Shown: in pieces, positions 1 to 11,125 of the stretch
Layout: every line of letters starts with the position of its first letter
Position numbering within the stretch: position 1 is the stretch's first letter
DNA from: Candidatus Symbiopectobacterium sp. 'North America'
GTDB taxonomy: Bacteria > Pseudomonadota > Gammaproteobacteria > Enterobacterales > Enterobacteriaceae
Assembly (NCBI RefSeq): GCF_015762685.1
Contig: NZ_PEHF01000050.1
Span: 1 to 64,000, forward strand
Length of the DNA stretch: 64,000 bases
Direction: 5' to 3'
Position numbers and translations under genes: made by a program
The notes under the pieces: model-generated
What the model was told of the DNA's origin: nothing
The model's input: the letters and a program-made list of their open reading frames with translations, nothing else
Database searches by the model: none

Positions 1-51
1 GCAACCTGCTACGAGGATGCTTATACCAAATCTGATTTATTCAACAAAGCC
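1..51. mobile_element. Terminal 51 bp of an IS903-like (IS5 family) insertion sequence
   Basis: The 18 bases at 34-51 are the complement of the IS903 terminal inverted repeat (GGCTTTGTTGAATAAATC), and the next ~30 bases inward also resemble the known IS903 end. The element runs off the left edge, so no transposase is visible and its target duplication cannot be checked. It is inserted exactly at the end of the VgrG fragment that follows. Confidence 0.8.
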
Positions 52-200
52 CTCGACCATGTTCATCGCAGTAGATTTCTTCCCCCGCCGGGCCGACCAC
101 GATGGCAACCTGCGGACCATTAACCATAGGTTTGTATGGCAGGTCAGCTCGCCAGGTGGTGCTGGCCTTGATGACCTCGAAACGAATCACGCTGGGGTTG
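52..200 (-). pseudogene. vgrG: Fragment of a T6SS VgrG spike protein gene
   Basis: Read on the minus strand, this stretch translates without stops into a segment typical of the VgrG Gp5-like OB-fold core, including FEVIKAS, then [16 protein letters not shown] and CDEHGR. In intact VgrG proteins this is followed by VKVQFPWDR, but here the reading is cut at position 51 by the IS903-like end. At its 5' side it merges into the ydgH remnant near position 190-210. About 45 codons survive of a normal 600-800. It shows that a type VI secretion gene once lay here; no other T6SS gene is in the window. Confidence 0.75.
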
Positions 201-206
201 ATGCAG

Positions 207-1135
207 TTACGGAGCTCAAAGCGACACTGACCGCGGTCGGCATACCGGCGGAACAGGAATTGACACCAGAGCAGGCTGCTGCGGTAAAACCGTTCGATCG
301 AATTTCTTTTAGTGGCCGTTTTGACGCCATTTTTGACGCGGTGGCTGAAGCGTCAAAACGTGCCGACAAAGCTGGCGCTGATGCGTTTTACATTCAGGCG
401 ATCAACGAAAAAAACCGAGGCAACAGTCAGACGGTTTATGTCGATCTGTACCATAAAGAGGCACTGAAAGCGGATGCTACTCCGGCACAGCGCACCTTTG
501 ATGGCATTCGCGAACTGCCACAATATGATGCTTACCATCTGGAGCCGTTTGATACCGTATCGGTCAGCGGGTATTTCTCTACCCAACCTGACATCAATGC
601 TGCCATCGCCAAAGCCGCTGAAGAGAAGAATGCCGCCTCTTTCTTTATCGTGCGTCAGGTCGATATCAACAGCACTGGCACTAACCAGAAAATCACCGCT
701 TATGTCTATAAAGCCGATGCGCCGAAACGCGTGGTCCAGAGCACTGATGTGATTCCCGCTGACTCTGACGCGGGCCGCGCAGCCCTAGCAGCAGGTGGTG
801 AAGCCGCGGCGAAAGTGGAAATCCCCGGCGTTGCCATGTCTGGCAGCCCGAGCCGTAAAGTGGGTAATTTCTACGAAACGCAGACATCTAAAGGCGGACG
901 CTATACGGTGAATTTGGCCGATGGCAAAAGTATTCAGGAATTGAACAAGGCCACCGCAGCACAGATGACCCCCTTCGACTCCATCACCTTCCGTGGCAAC
1001 TTCAACGGAACGACAGATGTATCAGAAGCCGTGGCAAAACGTGCCGCCGACAAGGGTGCCAAGTACTACCATATTACCAAGCAGTGGTTTAACAAAGGCA
1101 GCAATATGACCATCAGCGCGGATCTGTATAAATAA
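207..1135 (+). pseudogene. ydgH: YdgH-type periplasmic protein with three DUF1471 repeats, 5' end lost
   Basis: The open frame extends back to position 17, but only the part from about 207 resembles E. coli Ydg[15 protein letters not shown] follows a degraded signal peptide ([11 protein letters not shown]), and the protein ends in SADLYK. Three DUF1471/BhsA-like repeats are visible: roughly residues 80-150, 160-230 and 293-372 of the open frame. Normal YdgH is about 314 residues and exported by a Sec signal. Here the start codon and the basic N-terminus of the signal peptide have been replaced by antisense VgrG and IS903 sequence, so export is probably lost. The family is small, periplasmic and stress-related, with poorly known function. 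It could still be translated as a cytoplasmic fusion from 17, but nothing suggests that this is functional. Confidence 0.75.
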
Positions 1136-1193
1136 TCGCGTGCTGGAATTTTTTGCTGAAGTGCGGATTCCCACCTAAAAAGTCATTTTACCC

Positions 1194-1280
1194 CTCGTCA
1201 TCCCCCGGTGAAAGCCGGGGATCTCTGTGAGAATAAATGCGTTTCTTGTGCACGATATTCCCGCTTTCGCGGGAATGACT
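1194..1280. repeat. Dispersed ~85-bp palindromic intergenic repeat, copy A
   Basis: This element begins CTCGTCATCCCCCGG and ends CGCGGGAATGACT, with GC-rich inverted ends around an A/T-richer centre (GAGAATAAATGCGTTTCTT). A second copy in reverse orientation lies at 28952-29034 and matches over its whole length apart from scattered changes. It sits between the convergent ydgH remnant and kdsA. The form is that of a REP/MITE-like non-coding repeat. Confidence 0.8.
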
Positions 1281-1328
1281 ATGGTGAGCGGGAATCTGCT
1301 TTTAGAGCGGATAATTAAACGCGAATAA

Positions 1329-2192
<864 letters not shown>

Positions 2193-2223
2193 TTATCGGA
2201 GTGATTAACATTAAAAAAATGCG

Positions 2224-3033
2224 TTAGTGCAATACAATATGTTTTTGCTCTATCGAGTGAATTTGCACTTTGATCATTTCACTGACCGGATCTTCAGGGC
2301 ACTGTTCCACGAAGTAGCTTAAATCAGACACCGCGATATGGTCACAGTCCAATTGCGCATAGATCAAGCCGCGATCGCGAATTTCATAAGGGTCTTCTGG
2401 GTCGAATTGCAGCACGGCTTCACTGGCCCGCAGCGCAAGTTCCATCTGCTTCTCTTCCATCAGCGCCACTTTTAATGTATCAAGCAATTTGCGTACAATC
2501 AGCACGTTTTCCGCTTCGTCCAGATCTTCATCCATCAGTTGCGTAGACGGGCCAATGTTACCTTTAAGCCACACATCCAGCACATGCTCGCTCAGAGTAT
2601 CGCCATTGAGCGGATTGATGAGCCACATCTCGTTATCCATCCAGTCCGCGCGCAGGATCAACTGTGTCGGAAAAATCACCGGCATCATGGGGAGATCCAA
2701 GGCGTGAGCGATATGCAGGAACACAATTCCCAGCGATACCGGCATTCCCTGACGGGATTTCAGCACCTTATCTAACCACAGCGCATCGGATAAACGGTAA
2801 ACGCCACTGGCACCACCAAATCCCCAGGTGTGGTAAAAAAGCGTCAACAACATATCCAGTTGTTGATCCTGATCCAGATCGCGGGGAATGGCTTTACGCG
2901 CTTCATCAACCAACTGTTGCAGTTTCTTGCGTACATTCAGGGCGGAGAAGTCACTTCGCACTCTCTGTGAAACTAAAATAACCCCTTCACTTAACGGCGA
3001 CTGATTGAATTCAAAATCCGCAATAGAACTCAT
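2224..3033 (-). CDS. sirB1: SirB1 family protein (transglutaminase-like fold plus TPR)
   Basis: The 269-residue product corresponds to E. coli YchA/SirB1. The N-terminal two thirds is the SirB1 transglutaminase-like domain (DLDQDQQLDMLLTLFYHTWGF around residues 53-73, SLGIVFLHIAHALDLPM around 100-117), and the C-terminal third looks like tetratricopeptide helices (ALRASEAVLQFDPEDPYEIRDRG). The molecular function is not established; the gene was first named in Salmonella as a SirA-related locus. It lies 2 bp from sirB2 and is surely co-transcribed with it. Confidence 0.93.
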   Translation of the reverse strand: MSSIADFEFNQSPLSEGVILVSQRVRSDFSALNVRKKLQQLVDEARKAIPRDLDQDQQLDMLLTLFYHTWGFGGASGVYRLSDALWLDKVLKSRQGMPVSLGIVFLHIAHALDLPMMPVIFPTQLILRADWMDNEMWLINPLNGDTLSEHVLDVWLKGNIGPSTQLMDEDLDEAENVLIVRKLLDTLKVALMEEKQMELALRASEAVLQFDPEDPYEIRDRGLIYAQLDCDHIAVSDLSYFVEQCPEDPVSEMIKVQIHSIEQKHIVLH

Positions 3034-3035
3034 AG

Positions 3036-3428
3036 TTATTCCATCAGAAATGCGAGTTTAGTGATTGCTGCCTGTGCAATCAGAAAGAAACACATCAAGG
3101 CAAGGATAAACGCCACCCAACGCAGACTCAGGCTGCGTTGGCGCCGCCCCAACGCGATGTGTCCCAGTAAAATGTAAATGATAACGCCAAACAGCTTCGC
3201 CGTCAGCCAGCTTTCTTGCGCAGAGAAAGGATAAAAGCGATTGATAACGATCAGTGCAATACCGCTCGCTAACAGTAGCGTATCGTTAATGTGCGGCACT
3301 ACCCTGACCCAGCACTGTTGTAACGCGGGAGAGTGGCGGCACAGCCAATAAAAACGAGTCACAAACAGGCTAAGCGTTACAACAGCGGTGAGCACGTGCA
3401 CCGTGAGAACGACGGCGTGGTACGACAT
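3036..3428 (-). CDS. sirB2: SirB2 family inner-membrane protein
   Basis: A small hydrophobic protein of about 130 residues with four predicted membrane segments (VLTVHVLTAVVTLSLFV, TLLLASGIALIVI, LFGVIIYILLGHIAL, FILALMCFFLIAQAAI), matching the SirB2/YchQ family. I start it at the ATG whose first base (3428) is the last base of the prmC stop codon (TGATG overlap). The longer frame starting at 3455 lies inside prmC. The role is unknown; the tight overlap implies translational coupling to prmC. Confidence 0.9.
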   Translation of the reverse strand: MSYHAVVLTVHVLTAVVTLSLFVTRFYWLCRHSPALQQCWVRVVPHINDTLLLASGIALIVINRFYPFSAQESWLTAKLFGVIIYILLGHIALGRRQRSLSLRWVAFILALMCFFLIAQAAITKLAFLME

Positions 3429-4279
3429 CAGGCATCTCCCTCTGCCGCCAGCCACTGCCCCAGCGTCACGCGCTCGTTGCCACCATAATCGCAGCAGGTG
3501 GCAACCTGATCAAAACCGAGCTGTTGCAGCAACTGTCTCACTGGTTCACCTTGCTGCCAACCGTGCTCTAACAGCAACCAGCCCGTATTTTTCAAATGTT
3601 GCGGAGCCTGTTGAATAATCCAACGCAAATCAGCCAGTCCACCTTCGGCGGCCACCAGTGCGCTTAGCGGTTCAAAGCGCACATCCCCTTCACGCAGGTG
3701 GGTATCTTCGGCATCGATATAAGGCGGGTTGCTGACAATCACTGAAAAGCGCGTGGGCGCGACGGGTTCAAACCAATTGCCATGCACAAATTGCACATTG
3801 GACAATTGCAATGTCGCCGCGTTGCGTTGTGCCAATGTCACCGCATCCGGCTGAACGTCAACCCCGGTTACGGTGCAGTCCGGGTGTTCGCTCGCCAAAG
3901 CCAGCGCGATCGCCCCGGTTCCGGTGCCCAAATCCAGCACCGTCGGAGCACTGAACTGCGCCATGCACTGCAACGCCGGTTCCACCAGGCACTCAGTGTC
4001 TGGACGTGGAATCAGCGTTACCGGGGAGACCGCCAGTGACAGAGACCAAAATTCACGTTCGCCCGTCAAATACGCCACTGGCTCGCCGTTGATGCGACGG
4101 GTCAGCAGTGCCGACAGGCGCTGAAGCTGCACGTCATCAAGCAAGGTTTCGCCAAACGCCAGCAAAAACGTGCGCCCTTTGCACGTGACGTGTTCTAGCA
4201 GAATTTCCGCGTCACGCTTCGGGCTTTCACTGTGGATCAGCTGCTGTAGCGCCGTTGCCACCCAGGTGCGGTAATCCAT
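3428..4279 (-). CDS. prmC: Peptide chain release factor N5-glutamine methyltransferase
   Basis: PrmC methylates the glutamine of the GGQ motif of RF1 and RF2 with S-adenosylmethionine, which is needed for efficient translation termination. The 283-residue product shows the SAM-binding motif DLGTGTGAIALALA (residues 116-129) and the NPPY active-site motif (184-187). The start overlaps the prfA stop codon (TAATG), placing the enzyme directly behind one of its own substrates. It ends with TGA, which serves here as an ordinary stop codon. Confidence 0.97.
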   Translation of the reverse strand: MDYRTWVATALQQLIHSESPKRDAEILLEHVTCKGRTFLLAFGETLLDDVQLQRLSALLTRRINGEPVAYLTGEREFWSLSLAVSPVTLIPRPDTECLVEPALQCMAQFSAPTVLDLGTGTGAIALALASEHPDCTVTGVDVQPDAVTLAQRNAATLQLSNVQFVHGNWFEPVAPTRFSVIVSNPPYIDAEDTHLREGDVRFEPLSALVAAEGGLADLRWIIQQAPQHLKNTGWLLLEHGWQQGEPVRQLLQQLGFDQVATCCDYGGNERVTLGQWLAAEGDA

Positions 4280-5361
4280 TATTCCAGCTCGGACAGCGCA
4301 GCCAACTGATCGGCCTGATACTCTTGCACCACAGGCTGGATCAGCATATCCATCTTGCCTTCCATCGCTTCATCCAGCCGGTAAAGCGTCAGGTTAATGC
4401 GGTGATCGGTCACGCGCCCCTGCGGGAAATTATACGTGCGGATACGATCAGAACGGTCGCCGCTGCCCAACAGGTTACGACGCGTCGATGCTTCTTCCTG
4501 CTGACGTTTTTGCACTTCTGCTGCGCGTATACGCGCAACCAGCACCGACATGGCCTTCGCCTTGTTTTTGTGTTGGGAACGCTCATCCTGACATTCAACC
4601 ACAATCCCGGTCGGTAAGTGGGTGATACGAATGGCCGAGTCGGTGGTGTTAACGTGCTGACCACCGGCACCGGAAGAACGGAAGGTATCAATACGTAAAT
4701 CCGCCGGATTGATATCGGGGGTTTCCGCTTCGGGCACCTCGGGCATCACCGCAACCGTACAGGCTGAGGTGTGAATACGCCCCTGCGATTCTGTGGCAGG
4801 TACGCGCTGTACGCGGTGGCCGCCCGACTCAAATTTCAACTGACCATAAACACCATCGCCACTTACTTTGGCGATCACCTCTTTATAACCGCCATGCTCA
4901 CCGTCGCTGGCACTCATGATTTCCACTAGCCAGCGACGTGATTCAGCATAACGGCTGTACATGCGAAACAGATCGCCCGCAAACAACGCGGCTTCATCAC
5001 CGCCGGTACCTGCACGCACTTCAAGGAAGCAACCACGCTCATCGTCTGGATCTTTCGGTAATAACAGCACCTGAAGTTGCTGTTCCAGCGCTTCGCCGTC
5101 AATCTTCAGCTGTTTTAATTCTTCTTGCGCCATATCGCGCATTTCCGCGTCGTCCAGCATCAATTCTGCGGTTTCACTGTCTTCTTGCACCTGCTGCCAG
5201 CGTTGAAAACAGCGCGTGATGTCCGCCAACTGGGCATATTCGCGAGATAACGCCCGAAAGTGCTCCATATCGGAGATAACGCTCGGTTCACCCAGCAGGG
5301 CTTGTACTTCCTCGTGACGTTCTTGTAACGCTTCCAGTTTGGCAACAATAGAAGGCTTCAT
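4279..5361 (-). CDS. prfA: Peptide chain release factor 1
   Basis: RF1 recognises UAA and UAG in the ribosomal A site and triggers hydrolysis of peptidyl-tRNA. The 360-residue protein has the anticodon-like PAT motif (residues 188-190) and the catalytic GGQ (233-235) inside [10 protein letters not shown]. Length and both motifs are standard. It is 40 bp downstream of hemA and overlaps prmC by one base. The gene is intact, which matters here because several neighbouring accessory genes carry TAG codons: those are true stops, not suppressed sites. Confidence 0.98.
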   Translation of the reverse strand: MKPSIVAKLEALQERHEEVQALLGEPSVISDMEHFRALSREYAQLADITRCFQRWQQVQEDSETAELMLDDAEMRDMAQEELKQLKIDGEALEQQLQVLLLPKDPDDERGCFLEVRAGTGGDEAALFAGDLFRMYSRYAESRRWLVEIMSASDGEHGGYKEVIAKVSGDGVYGQLKFESGGHRVQRVPATESQGRIHTSACTVAVMPEVPEAETPDINPADLRIDTFRSSGAGGQHVNTTDSAIRITHLPTGIVVECQDERSQHKNKAKAMSVLVARIRAAEVQKRQQEEASTRRNLLGSGDRSDRIRTYNFPQGRVTDHRINLTLYRLDEAMEGKMDMLIQPVVQEYQADQLAALSELE

Positions 5362-5401
5362 GCGTGCGGTTAATTCCTGTCAACTAAGAATAGAGGGGGT
5401 G

Positions 5402-6658
5402 CTAGTCCAGCCCGAGGCTGTCGCGTAAAATGTGTAATCGGTTCAGATCGCCATCACGGGCAGCCTGCTGCAACGCGGCGGTAGGCGCATGAATGAGGCG
5501 GTTAGTGAGACGCGAGGTTAACGCGTCCAGCACCGCTTCCACGTCATTACCTTGCTGAATGGCCGTAAGCGCTTTCGCCGTCATTTCCGCGCGAATCGCA
5601 TCTGCCTGTGAACGGTATTCTCGAATGGTCTCCACCGCAGATTGCGCACGTAACCAGGCCATAAAATCGGCAGACTCTTGCTGCACGATAGATTCAGCCT
5701 GCACCGCTGCGGCCTGACGTTGCGCCATGTTGTGCTGAATAATGGCATGCAAATCGTCCACGCTATACAGATAAACGTTGGGTAACTTACCCACTTCCGG
5801 CTCGATATCGCGCGGCACGGCGATGTCCACCATCAGCATCGGCTGATTGCGTCGCGCCTTCAGCGTCCTTTCCATCATGCCTTTTCCAATAATCGGCAGC
5901 GTACTCGCGGTGGAGCTGATCACGATATCGGCCTGCGCCAGATAGTCGTCCCGTTCGCCCAGCGTGATCACTTCAGCGCCCACTTCAGCGGCAAGGACTT
6001 GCGCGCGTTCGCGGGTGCGATTGGCAATCACCATACGCTTCACATGATGTTCGCGTAAATGGCGCGCCACCAGTTCAATAGTTTCTCCCGCACCAACCAG
6101 CAGCACGGTAACACCCACCAGTGACTTAAAAATCTGCTGCGCCAACACACAGGCAGCAAAGGCCACCGACACCGCAGTGGCGCCGATATCCGTCTCCGTG
6201 CGCACCCGTTTTGCCACTGAGAACGAACGCTGGAACAAGCGTTCCAGCTCGCTGGAAAGTGAGTGACCGCGTTGGGATTCGGCAAAGGCTTTTTTAACCT
6301 GCCCAAGAATTTGCGGCTCGCCCAGCACCAACGAATCCAATCCGCTGGCGACACGCATCAGGTGGTTAACCGCCGCATTATCCTGATGCCAGTAGAGGCT
6401 GTTTTTCAGCTCATCAGGGTTCAGGTGGTGGAACTGGCACAGCCAGTCGACCACCTGTTCGCGCTGGTTCTCCCGCTCATCGACACTGAGATACAGCTCA
6501 GTACGATTGCAGGTAGACAGCACAACCCCACCCTGCACCAACGGCTGCGCAAGCAGGCTGTGCAAAGCATCGCCCAGCGCATCAGGGGAAAACGCGATAC
6601 GTTCCCTGAGTGATACTGGGGCGGTTTTGTGGTTGATGCCAAGCGCAAGCAGGGTCAT
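5402..6658 (-). CDS. hemA: Glutamyl-tRNA reductase
   Basis: HemA reduces glutamyl-tRNA(Glu) to glutamate-1-semialdehyde with NADPH, the committed step of haem synthesis. The 418-residue product has the catalytic Cys50 in the motif STCNRTELY, the NADPH-binding segment [11 protein letters not shown] near residue 190, and the C-terminal dimerisation helices. The N-terminus ([14 protein letters not shown]) is the usual one. It is the first gene of the minus-strand operon and is divergent from lolB across a 258-bp spacer that must hold promoters for both. Confidence 0.98.
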   Translation of the reverse strand: MTLLALGINHKTAPVSLRERIAFSPDALGDALHSLLAQPLVQGGVVLSTCNRTELYLSVDERENQREQVVDWLCQFHHLNPDELKNSLYWHQDNAAVNHLMRVASGLDSLVLGEPQILGQVKKAFAESQRGHSLSSELERLFQRSFSVAKRVRTETDIGATAVSVAFAACVLAQQIFKSLVGVTVLLVGAGETIELVARHLREHHVKRMVIANRTRERAQVLAAEVGAEVITLGERDDYLAQADIVISSTASTLPIIGKGMMERTLKARRNQPMLMVDIAVPRDIEPEVGKLPNVYLYSVDDLHAIIQHNMAQRQAAAVQAESIVQQESADFMAWLRAQSAVETIREYRSQADAIRAEMTAKALTAIQQGNDVEAVLDALTSRLTNRLIHAPTAALQQAARDGDLNRLHILRDSLGLD

Positions 6659-6916
6659 TGGGTCATTCTTGAATAAATGCCGTCAATAGTAATGCCGACA
6701 TTAGTATGGTCTTCGAGTAGGGGCATTCTACTTGATGCTGCGCAGCATGAAAAGCGACGCGGTGCGAAGTACCTCTATTGGCGTAGTTGATATTGCGTGC
6801 CGCATTCCTTTTTCTCTGTCATACATTGCCGCTGGGCATCGCCTGCAACGCATGGCACACTGTATCCATTCGACATGATGACGGGGTTTATCTACCCTTA
6901 ATAGGATATATGCAAC

Positions 6917-7540
6917 ATGTTAAGTCACACCGCCCGCGCCTTACGGCTCCTGCCTTTAGCCAGTTTACTGCTGACTGCCTGTACGCTGACGAAGCCCTCT
7001 GGTCCCAACGCAACGTCGGATTCACTGGCCTGGTTACAACATAAGCAGCAGGTACAACAATTGAGCCAGTATCAGACACGCGGTGCATTTGCCTATCTCT
7101 CCGATAGCAAGAAACTTTCGGCCAACTTTTTCTGGCAAGAGTCTTCAACGCAACGCTACCGTCTGCTGCTTACCAACCCGTTCGGCGGCACAGAACTGGA
7201 ACTACGCGCGCAGCCCGATGGCATTCAAATCACCGATGGGCAAGGTAAACGTTATATCGGCAAAGATGCCGAGTACATGCTGTCCCAACTGACCGGGATG
7301 CGTATTCCATTGACCAATCTGCGCCAGTGGATGATTTGCCTGCCGGGAGATGCGCAGCAGTTTACGCTGGATGAGCACGCGCGGCTCAGTACGGCAACGC
7401 TGGTACAAAACGGCTTGACGTGGGAAGTAAAATACCTCGGTTACGATGATGGCGTCACGCCCACCCTACCCAACGCACTGGAACTGACGCAAGGAGAGCA
7501 ACGCATCAAGCTGAAAATGAATAACTGGACGGTGCAATAA
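6917..7540 (+). CDS. lolB: Outer-membrane lipoprotein receptor LolB
   Basis: LolB accepts lipoproteins from the periplasmic carrier LolA and inserts them into the inner leaflet of the outer membrane. The 207-residue product starts with a lipoprotein signal peptide ending in the lipobox LLTAC (Cys22) and continues with the usual half-barrel sequence, including [20 protein letters not shown]. LolB is itself an outer-membrane lipoprotein. The gene ends two bases before ispE, so both form an operon divergent from hemA, the standard enterobacterial arrangement. Confidence 0.97.
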   Translation: MLSHTARALRLLPLASLLLTACTLTKPSGPNATSDSLAWLQHKQQVQQLSQYQTRGAFAYLSDSKKLSANFFWQESSTQRYRLLLTNPFGGTELELRAQPDGIQITDGQGKRYIGKDAEYMLSQLTGMRIPLTNLRQWMICLPGDAQQFTLDEHARLSTATLVQNGLTWEVKYLGYDDGVTPTLPNALELTQGEQRIKLKMNNWTVQ

Positions 7541-7542
7541 GC

Positions 7543-8418
7543 ATGAGCGATACGGCACAACTGACGCACTGGCCATCTCCGGCCAAACTCAACCTGTTTC
7601 TGTATATCACCGGTCAGCGCGCCGACGGGTATCACCTGCTGCAAACGCTGTTTCAGTTTCTGGATTATGGCGACACGGTCGACATCCGATTACGCAACGA
7701 CGACGTTATCCAGCTACTCACCCCGCTGCCCGGCGTGCCTGACGACACCAATCTGGCCGTACGCGCGGCACGCTTGTTACAGGCCTACAGCCATGAGCAG
7801 GGTCGCACACTGGCCTATAGCGGTGCTGACATCGCTATCGATAAACGCCTGACAATGGGCGGAGGTCTGGGCGGCGGGTCTTCCAACGCTGCTACGGTGT
7901 TGGTTGCGTTGAATCATCTGTGGCAATGCGGCCTTGATGAGGACTCGCTGGCGCAGTTGGGATTACGACTAGGCGCAGATGTACCGGTGTTTGTACGCGG
8001 GCACGCCGCTTTCGCCGAAGGCGTTGGTGAGATACTGACACCCGCCTCGCCGCCGGAAAAATGGTATCTGGTGGTACATCCTGGCGTCACCGTTCCGACC
8101 CCGCTGGTGTTTAGCGATCCGGACTTACCACGCAACACACCGGTACGCACATTAGATGAGCTACAAAAACAGACCTTCGTCAATGATTGTGAATCTACCG
8201 TAAGAAAACGTTTTCGCGAGGTTGAACAGCGATTTTCTTGGCTGCTAGAATACGCACCGGCACGCCTGACAGGAACGGGAGCTTGTGTGTTTGCTGAATT
8301 CGACACCGAATTCGCCGCTCGTCAGGTGCTTGACCAGGCCCCGGAAACGCTGAACGGTTTTGTTGCGCGTGGCGTGAATACCTCGCCGCTGCACCGTGTG
8401 CTTTCCGGGCAACGTTAA
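7543..8418 (+). CDS. ispE: 4-diphosphocytidyl-2-C-methyl-D-erythritol kinase
   Basis: IspE phosphorylates CDP-methylerythritol with ATP in the non-mevalonate isoprenoid pathway. The 291-residue protein has the N-terminal [21 protein letters not shown] segment with the substrate-binding Lys and His, and the GHMP-kinase ATP loop [12 protein letters not shown] (about residues 106-117). It follows lolB with a 2-bp gap. The frame is complete and conserved to the end. A large inverted repeat begins at its stop codon, ahead of prs. Confidence 0.97.
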   Translation: MSDTAQLTHWPSPAKLNLFLYITGQRADGYHLLQTLFQFLDYGDTVDIRLRNDDVIQLLTPLPGVPDDTNLAVRAARLLQAYSHEQGRTLAYSGADIAIDKRLTMGGGLGGGSSNAATVLVALNHLWQCGLDEDSLAQLGLRLGADVPVFVRGHAAFAEGVGEILTPASPPEKWYLVVHPGVTVPTPLVFSDPDLPRNTPVRTLDELQKQTFVNDCESTVRKRFREVEQRFSWLLEYAPARLTGTGACVFAEFDTEFAARQVLDQAPETLNGFVARGVNTSPLHRVLSGQR

Positions 8419-8475
8419 GCGTTGAAAACATTTTTACCCCGTATGGCGGGTTTATGCCTTAAGTTCAACGCTTAA
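8415..8475 (+). terminator. Nested inverted repeat between ispE and prs
   Basis: TTAAGCGTTGAA (8415-8426, overlapping the ispE stop codon) is a perfect 12-bp inverted repeat of TTCAACGCTTAA (8464-8475), and the 37-base loop contains a smaller ACCC/GGGT hairpin. No U-run follows directly, so it may be an mRNA-processing or attenuating structure rather than a simple terminator. It occupies the first third of the prs leader. Confidence 0.55.
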
Positions 8476-9519
<1,044 letters not shown>

Positions 9520-9548
9520 TCAACTGCGTCCATTTCTGTTGTCGACAA

Positions 9549-9578
9549 AACGACACCTTAGGGTGGCGTTTTTTATTT
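9549..9578 (+). terminator. Intrinsic terminator of prs
   Basis: AACGACACC (9549-9557) pairs with GGTGGCGTT (9562-9570) through one mismatch around a TTAG loop and is followed by a T-rich run (TTTTATTTT). Confidence 0.85.
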
Positions 9579-9723
9579 TCTCGTAGATATGGTCACGTAT
9601 TGCACATAATATCGTTTGGCGTGGCAATAATATTGTCTGCGAACAGTGGCGATAATTATTTACGGGTTCAACAACATCACAGGAGAAATATAATCAGCGC
9701 GCAAAGCGGGTATTTTCTGCAAG

Positions 9724-9763
9724 CAGAAAAAAACGTCCTGGCGCCTGCCGAACAAGCAGGCGT
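9724..9763 (-). terminator. Probable terminator of ychH
   Basis: On the minus strand ACGCCTGC (9763-9756) pairs with GCAGGCGC (9748-9741); after a six-base spacer a run of seven T follows. It lies just beyond the ychH stop codon, between the convergent prs and ychH. Confidence 0.6.
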
Positions 9764-9772
9764 CTGGTCTTA

Positions 9773-10045
9773 TCAGGAATGAGGTTGCTGACGGCGGCAG
9801 CGTTTATCAAAATGCTTCACCCACCAATAGCGATCGGCGACGGCTTCACGGCCGCCAATACGTGCCCCAACAAGCCAAGTCATGGCACCAGCGAAAATGG
9901 CCATCAGGTTGAAATAGGTAAAATAGGCGGGCAAATTCAGCTCCGGTAATTGGCTGATAATGGTGAAGGCGATCCCCTTGACCATTAACACCATACCGAT
10001 ACCCATAAATACGTTGCCCAGCATGACAGCATTTTTGCGTTTCAT
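9773..10045 (-). CDS. ychH: YchH family stress-induced membrane protein
   Basis: The 90-residue product matches E. coli YchH: it begins MKRKNAVMLGNVFMG, has two membrane helices (about residues 8-28 and 42-62), the conserved GARIGGREAVADRYWWVKH, and a basic tail (FDKRCRR). In E. coli this inner-membrane protein is induced by stress and its gene is CRP-activated; its biochemical role is unknown. It lies on the minus strand, divergent from pth, in the same position as in E. coli. Confidence 0.93.
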   Translation of the reverse strand: MKRKNAVMLGNVFMGIGMVLMVKGIAFTIISQLPELNLPAYFTYFNLMAIFAGAMTWLVGARIGGREAVADRYWWVKHFDKRCRRQQPHS

Positions 10046-10409
10046 CTGTCACCTCTTGTAAAGGTCAGGTAAAATACGTGACCGTTCGGAAAAATGAAAA
10101 TGCTACGTAACCGTCCTTGTTCTGATGTAATTATAGACGCTGTAGACAATAAGGTATTGCGTAGGCGATCACAGATAAGCAAGTGTAGAAACGTTTTTTT
10201 ACATTTAGTGCTGACAAAGTGTGAATATAATTAATAACAAACTTGAATTATTGCTAAAGTAAATCGTTTCCAACCGTTTTCTGCTGCACGCCCGTCGAAC
10301 GCGCGACAAACAACCTGCTGAAGGCTTTTTCACTGCCCTACTCCTGTGTAAACTACGCGTTTGACCTTCTGTTATCGGGCGTCATGAGACGCAAAATCTG
10401 GGACTTAAC
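10046..10409. promoter_or_regulatory. ychH-pth divergent spacer with a candidate CRP site
   Basis: This 364-bp spacer has no credible ORF and must contain the divergent promoters of ychH and pth. A half-conserved CRP-like motif, TGCGT-N6-TCACA, lies at 10158-10173, and E. coli ychH is known to be CRP-controlled. The stretch around 10190-10260 is strongly A/T-rich. I could not place the -10 and -35 boxes with confidence. Confidence 0.4.
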
Positions 10410-10997
10410 GTGAGCAGTATCAAATTGATCGTCGGATTGGCGAATCCGGGAGCCGAATACGCCGCCACGCGCCACAATGCCGGTGCCTGGTACGTTGACC
10501 AGTTAGCTGAGGTTTATCGGCAATCGCTTAAGGAAGAGGCCAAATTCTTTGGCTATACCGCGCGCCTCACGCTGGCCGGCCACGATGTTAGTCTGCTGGT
10601 GCCAACCACCTTTATGAACCTCAGTGGTAAAGCGGTGGCGGCAATGGCAACCTTTTACCGCATCCAACCGGATGAAATTCTGGTGGCGCACGATGAACTG
10701 GATCTTTTACCGGGGATTGCCAAACTAAAACTGGGCGGCGGACACGGCGGGCACAAAGGCTTGAAAGACATCATGAGCAAATTAGGGAACAACCCTAATT
10801 TTCACCGTTTGCGCATTGGTATCGGCCATCCCGGCGATAAAAGTAAGGTTACCGGTTTTGTGCTGGGCAAACCGCCCGCCAGTGAGCAGACGCTGATCGA
10901 CGGCGCGATCGACGAAGCCATTCGCTGCACCGAGATTTTGCTGAAAGACGATATGGTAAAAGCGATGAATCGACTGCACGCCTATAAACCTACGTGA
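10410..10997 (+). CDS. pth: Peptidyl-tRNA hydrolase
   Basis: Pth recycles tRNA by hydrolysing the ester bond of peptidyl-tRNAs dropped from ribosomes. The 195-residue product starts at a GTG ([14 protein letters not shown]), has the catalytic His22 in ATRHNAG, the conserved [10 protein letters not shown] and the HDELDL and [10 protein letters not shown] motifs. It ends with TGA. It lies 128 bp upstream of ychF, the normal partner gene in Enterobacterales. Confidence 0.98.
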   Translation: MSSIKLIVGLANPGAEYAATRHNAGAWYVDQLAEVYRQSLKEEAKFFGYTARLTLAGHDVSLLVPTTFMNLSGKAVAAMATFYRIQPDEILVAHDELDLLPGIAKLKLGGGHGGHKGLKDIMSKLGNNPNFHRLRIGIGHPGDKSKVTGFVLGKPPASEQTLIDGAIDEAIRCTEILLKDDMVKAMNRLHAYKPT

Positions 10998-11125
10998 AGT
11001 GATATTCGCGCGCAGGCGGTTCGAGTTAATGCGCCATTCCGTGTATAATCAGCGCTAACGTATTTATTTGTTCAGATGACAAACCACAACCATCTGATTG
11101 ATAAGCTATTTAAGGTGATAAAAGT

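Noticed and set aside
4410-4691. Long antisense ORFs within prfA, hemA, ndvB and others.
   Set aside because: They are shadows of strongly conserved genes on the other strand and have no family features.
9600-9782. Plus-strand 60-codon ORF between prs and ychH.
   Set aside because: No ribosome binding site, overlaps the ychH terminator, and has no recognisable features.
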